From Acidimicrobiia bacterium (GTDB lineage: Bacteria > Acidobacteriota > Vicinamibacteria > Vicinamibacterales > CAVVIG01), in assembly GCA_016871175.1 (NCBI GenBank), contig VFZL01000019.1, positions 19,502-83,501 of the forward strand: a stretch of DNA of 64,000 nucleotides, in the 5' to 3' direction. Of this stretch, positions 63,812 through 64,000 are shown in pieces. The first letter of the stretch is position 1. Every line of letters starts with the position of its first letter. The position numbers and the translations under genes are program-made. The notes beneath the pieces were generated by a model. That model saw only the letters and a program-made list of their open reading frames with translations, did not search any database and was not told the DNA's origin.

Positions 63812-63926
63812 GTCTCATTGTCGCCCAACTCGCGCGGTGATCGGCCGGCCAGCCAGGATCCTTGCACTGGACTTAGGGCGCGGCACGAAAGGATTGGACA
63901 GCCCATTGGAGTGAGGAGAATGGGGT

Positions 63927-64000
63927 ATGTCCAGACAGAAACCAGGCGAGGCGGGGGCCTCGGAGGGCGCCCGGAGAGGCCTCGGCCTCGCCGAGCCGCG
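63927..64000 (+). CDS. Start of a gene running off the right edge (partial)
   Basis: ATG 63927 opens a frame to the end of the window with a GAGGAG upstream (63912-63917). It gives MSRQKPGEAGASEGARRGLG and a little more. An alternative ATG at 63920 reads a different frame. Too short to assign; the low-complexity start could belong to a cytoplasmic regulator or membrane protein. Codon use does not separate the two frames. Confidence 0.3.
   Translation, partial: MSRQKPGEAGASEGARRGLGLAEP

Overview
The window looks like a chromosomal segment of a high-GC, Gram-negative acidobacterium, most likely of the Vicinamibacteria type. The evidence is the combination of very large TonB-dependent receptors with a carboxypeptidase-regulatory-like N-terminus, several FG-GAP/ASPIC-UnbV (CRTAC1-type) secreted proteins, a DUF5916 protein, a FecR/DUF6600 protein, and an outer-membrane lifestyle (lnt, murJ, class A PBP, TolC/RND efflux). 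The taxonomic call is inference from gene families; no rRNA gene is present. I saw no tRNA, rRNA, CRISPR array, transposase or phage genes.

Layout. 1-5.5 kb: end of a SPOR-domain gene, then lnt, prfB (with a +1 programmed frameshift), murJ and two related small membrane proteins. 5.6-10 kb, minus strand: a class A penicillin-binding protein and a FecR/DUF6600 protein. 10.2-15.9 kb: dnaK-dnaJ-hspR behind a well-formed promoter with palindromes, then a DnaC-like ATPase and a HemW-like radical SAM gene. 15.9-17.8 kb: three small envelope or secreted proteins. 17.9-23.3 kb: acyl-CoA dehydrogenase, meaB and a methylmalonyl-CoA epimerase fused to a metallo-beta-lactamase domain (all overlapping by 4 nt), then MTA phosphorylase and a PfkB kinase. 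23.4-30.2 kb, minus strand: a complete TetR / adaptor / RND pump / TolC efflux operon. 30.5-34 kb: a TonB-dependent receptor and a small secreted protein. 34.2-48.4 kb: a redox/secreted-protein region with a pentaheme cytochrome-TPR protein, a CRTAC1 protein, a giant TPR/FG-GAP/ASPIC lipoprotein, a decayed FG-GAP zone, a cytochrome c/copper monooxygenase-like protein, a secreted protein and a DUF5916 protein. 48.4-53.5 kb: small membrane proteins (DUF2085, a DUF6677-like protein, a 57-aa protein, VanZ-like), enoyl-CoA hydratase, ribH, nusB and lysS. 53.7-60.1 kb: two tandem paralogous TonB-dependent receptors. 60.3-63.8 kb, minus strand: a CRTAC1 lipoprotein plus TPR lipoprotein pair. The first codons of another gene lie at the right edge.

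Working together: acyl-CoA dehydrogenase, MeaB and the epimerase fit propionyl/methylmalonyl-CoA handling. The efflux operon is self-contained, with its own regulator and candidate operators. The 34-42 kb genes overlap one another (11 and 4 nt) and must be expressed together; they encode an exported multiheme cytochrome and FG-GAP propeller proteins whose substrate is unknown. That cluster, together with the independent CRTAC1/TPR pair at 60.3-63.8 kb, is the best candidate for an undescribed system here.

At the DNA level the window carries a family of degenerate GGTTC/GAACC short-period repeats between genes (six loci), one of which runs into a coding 3' end, and several genes whose start codons sit 7-11 nt after a -10-like hexamer, suggesting leaderless transcripts.
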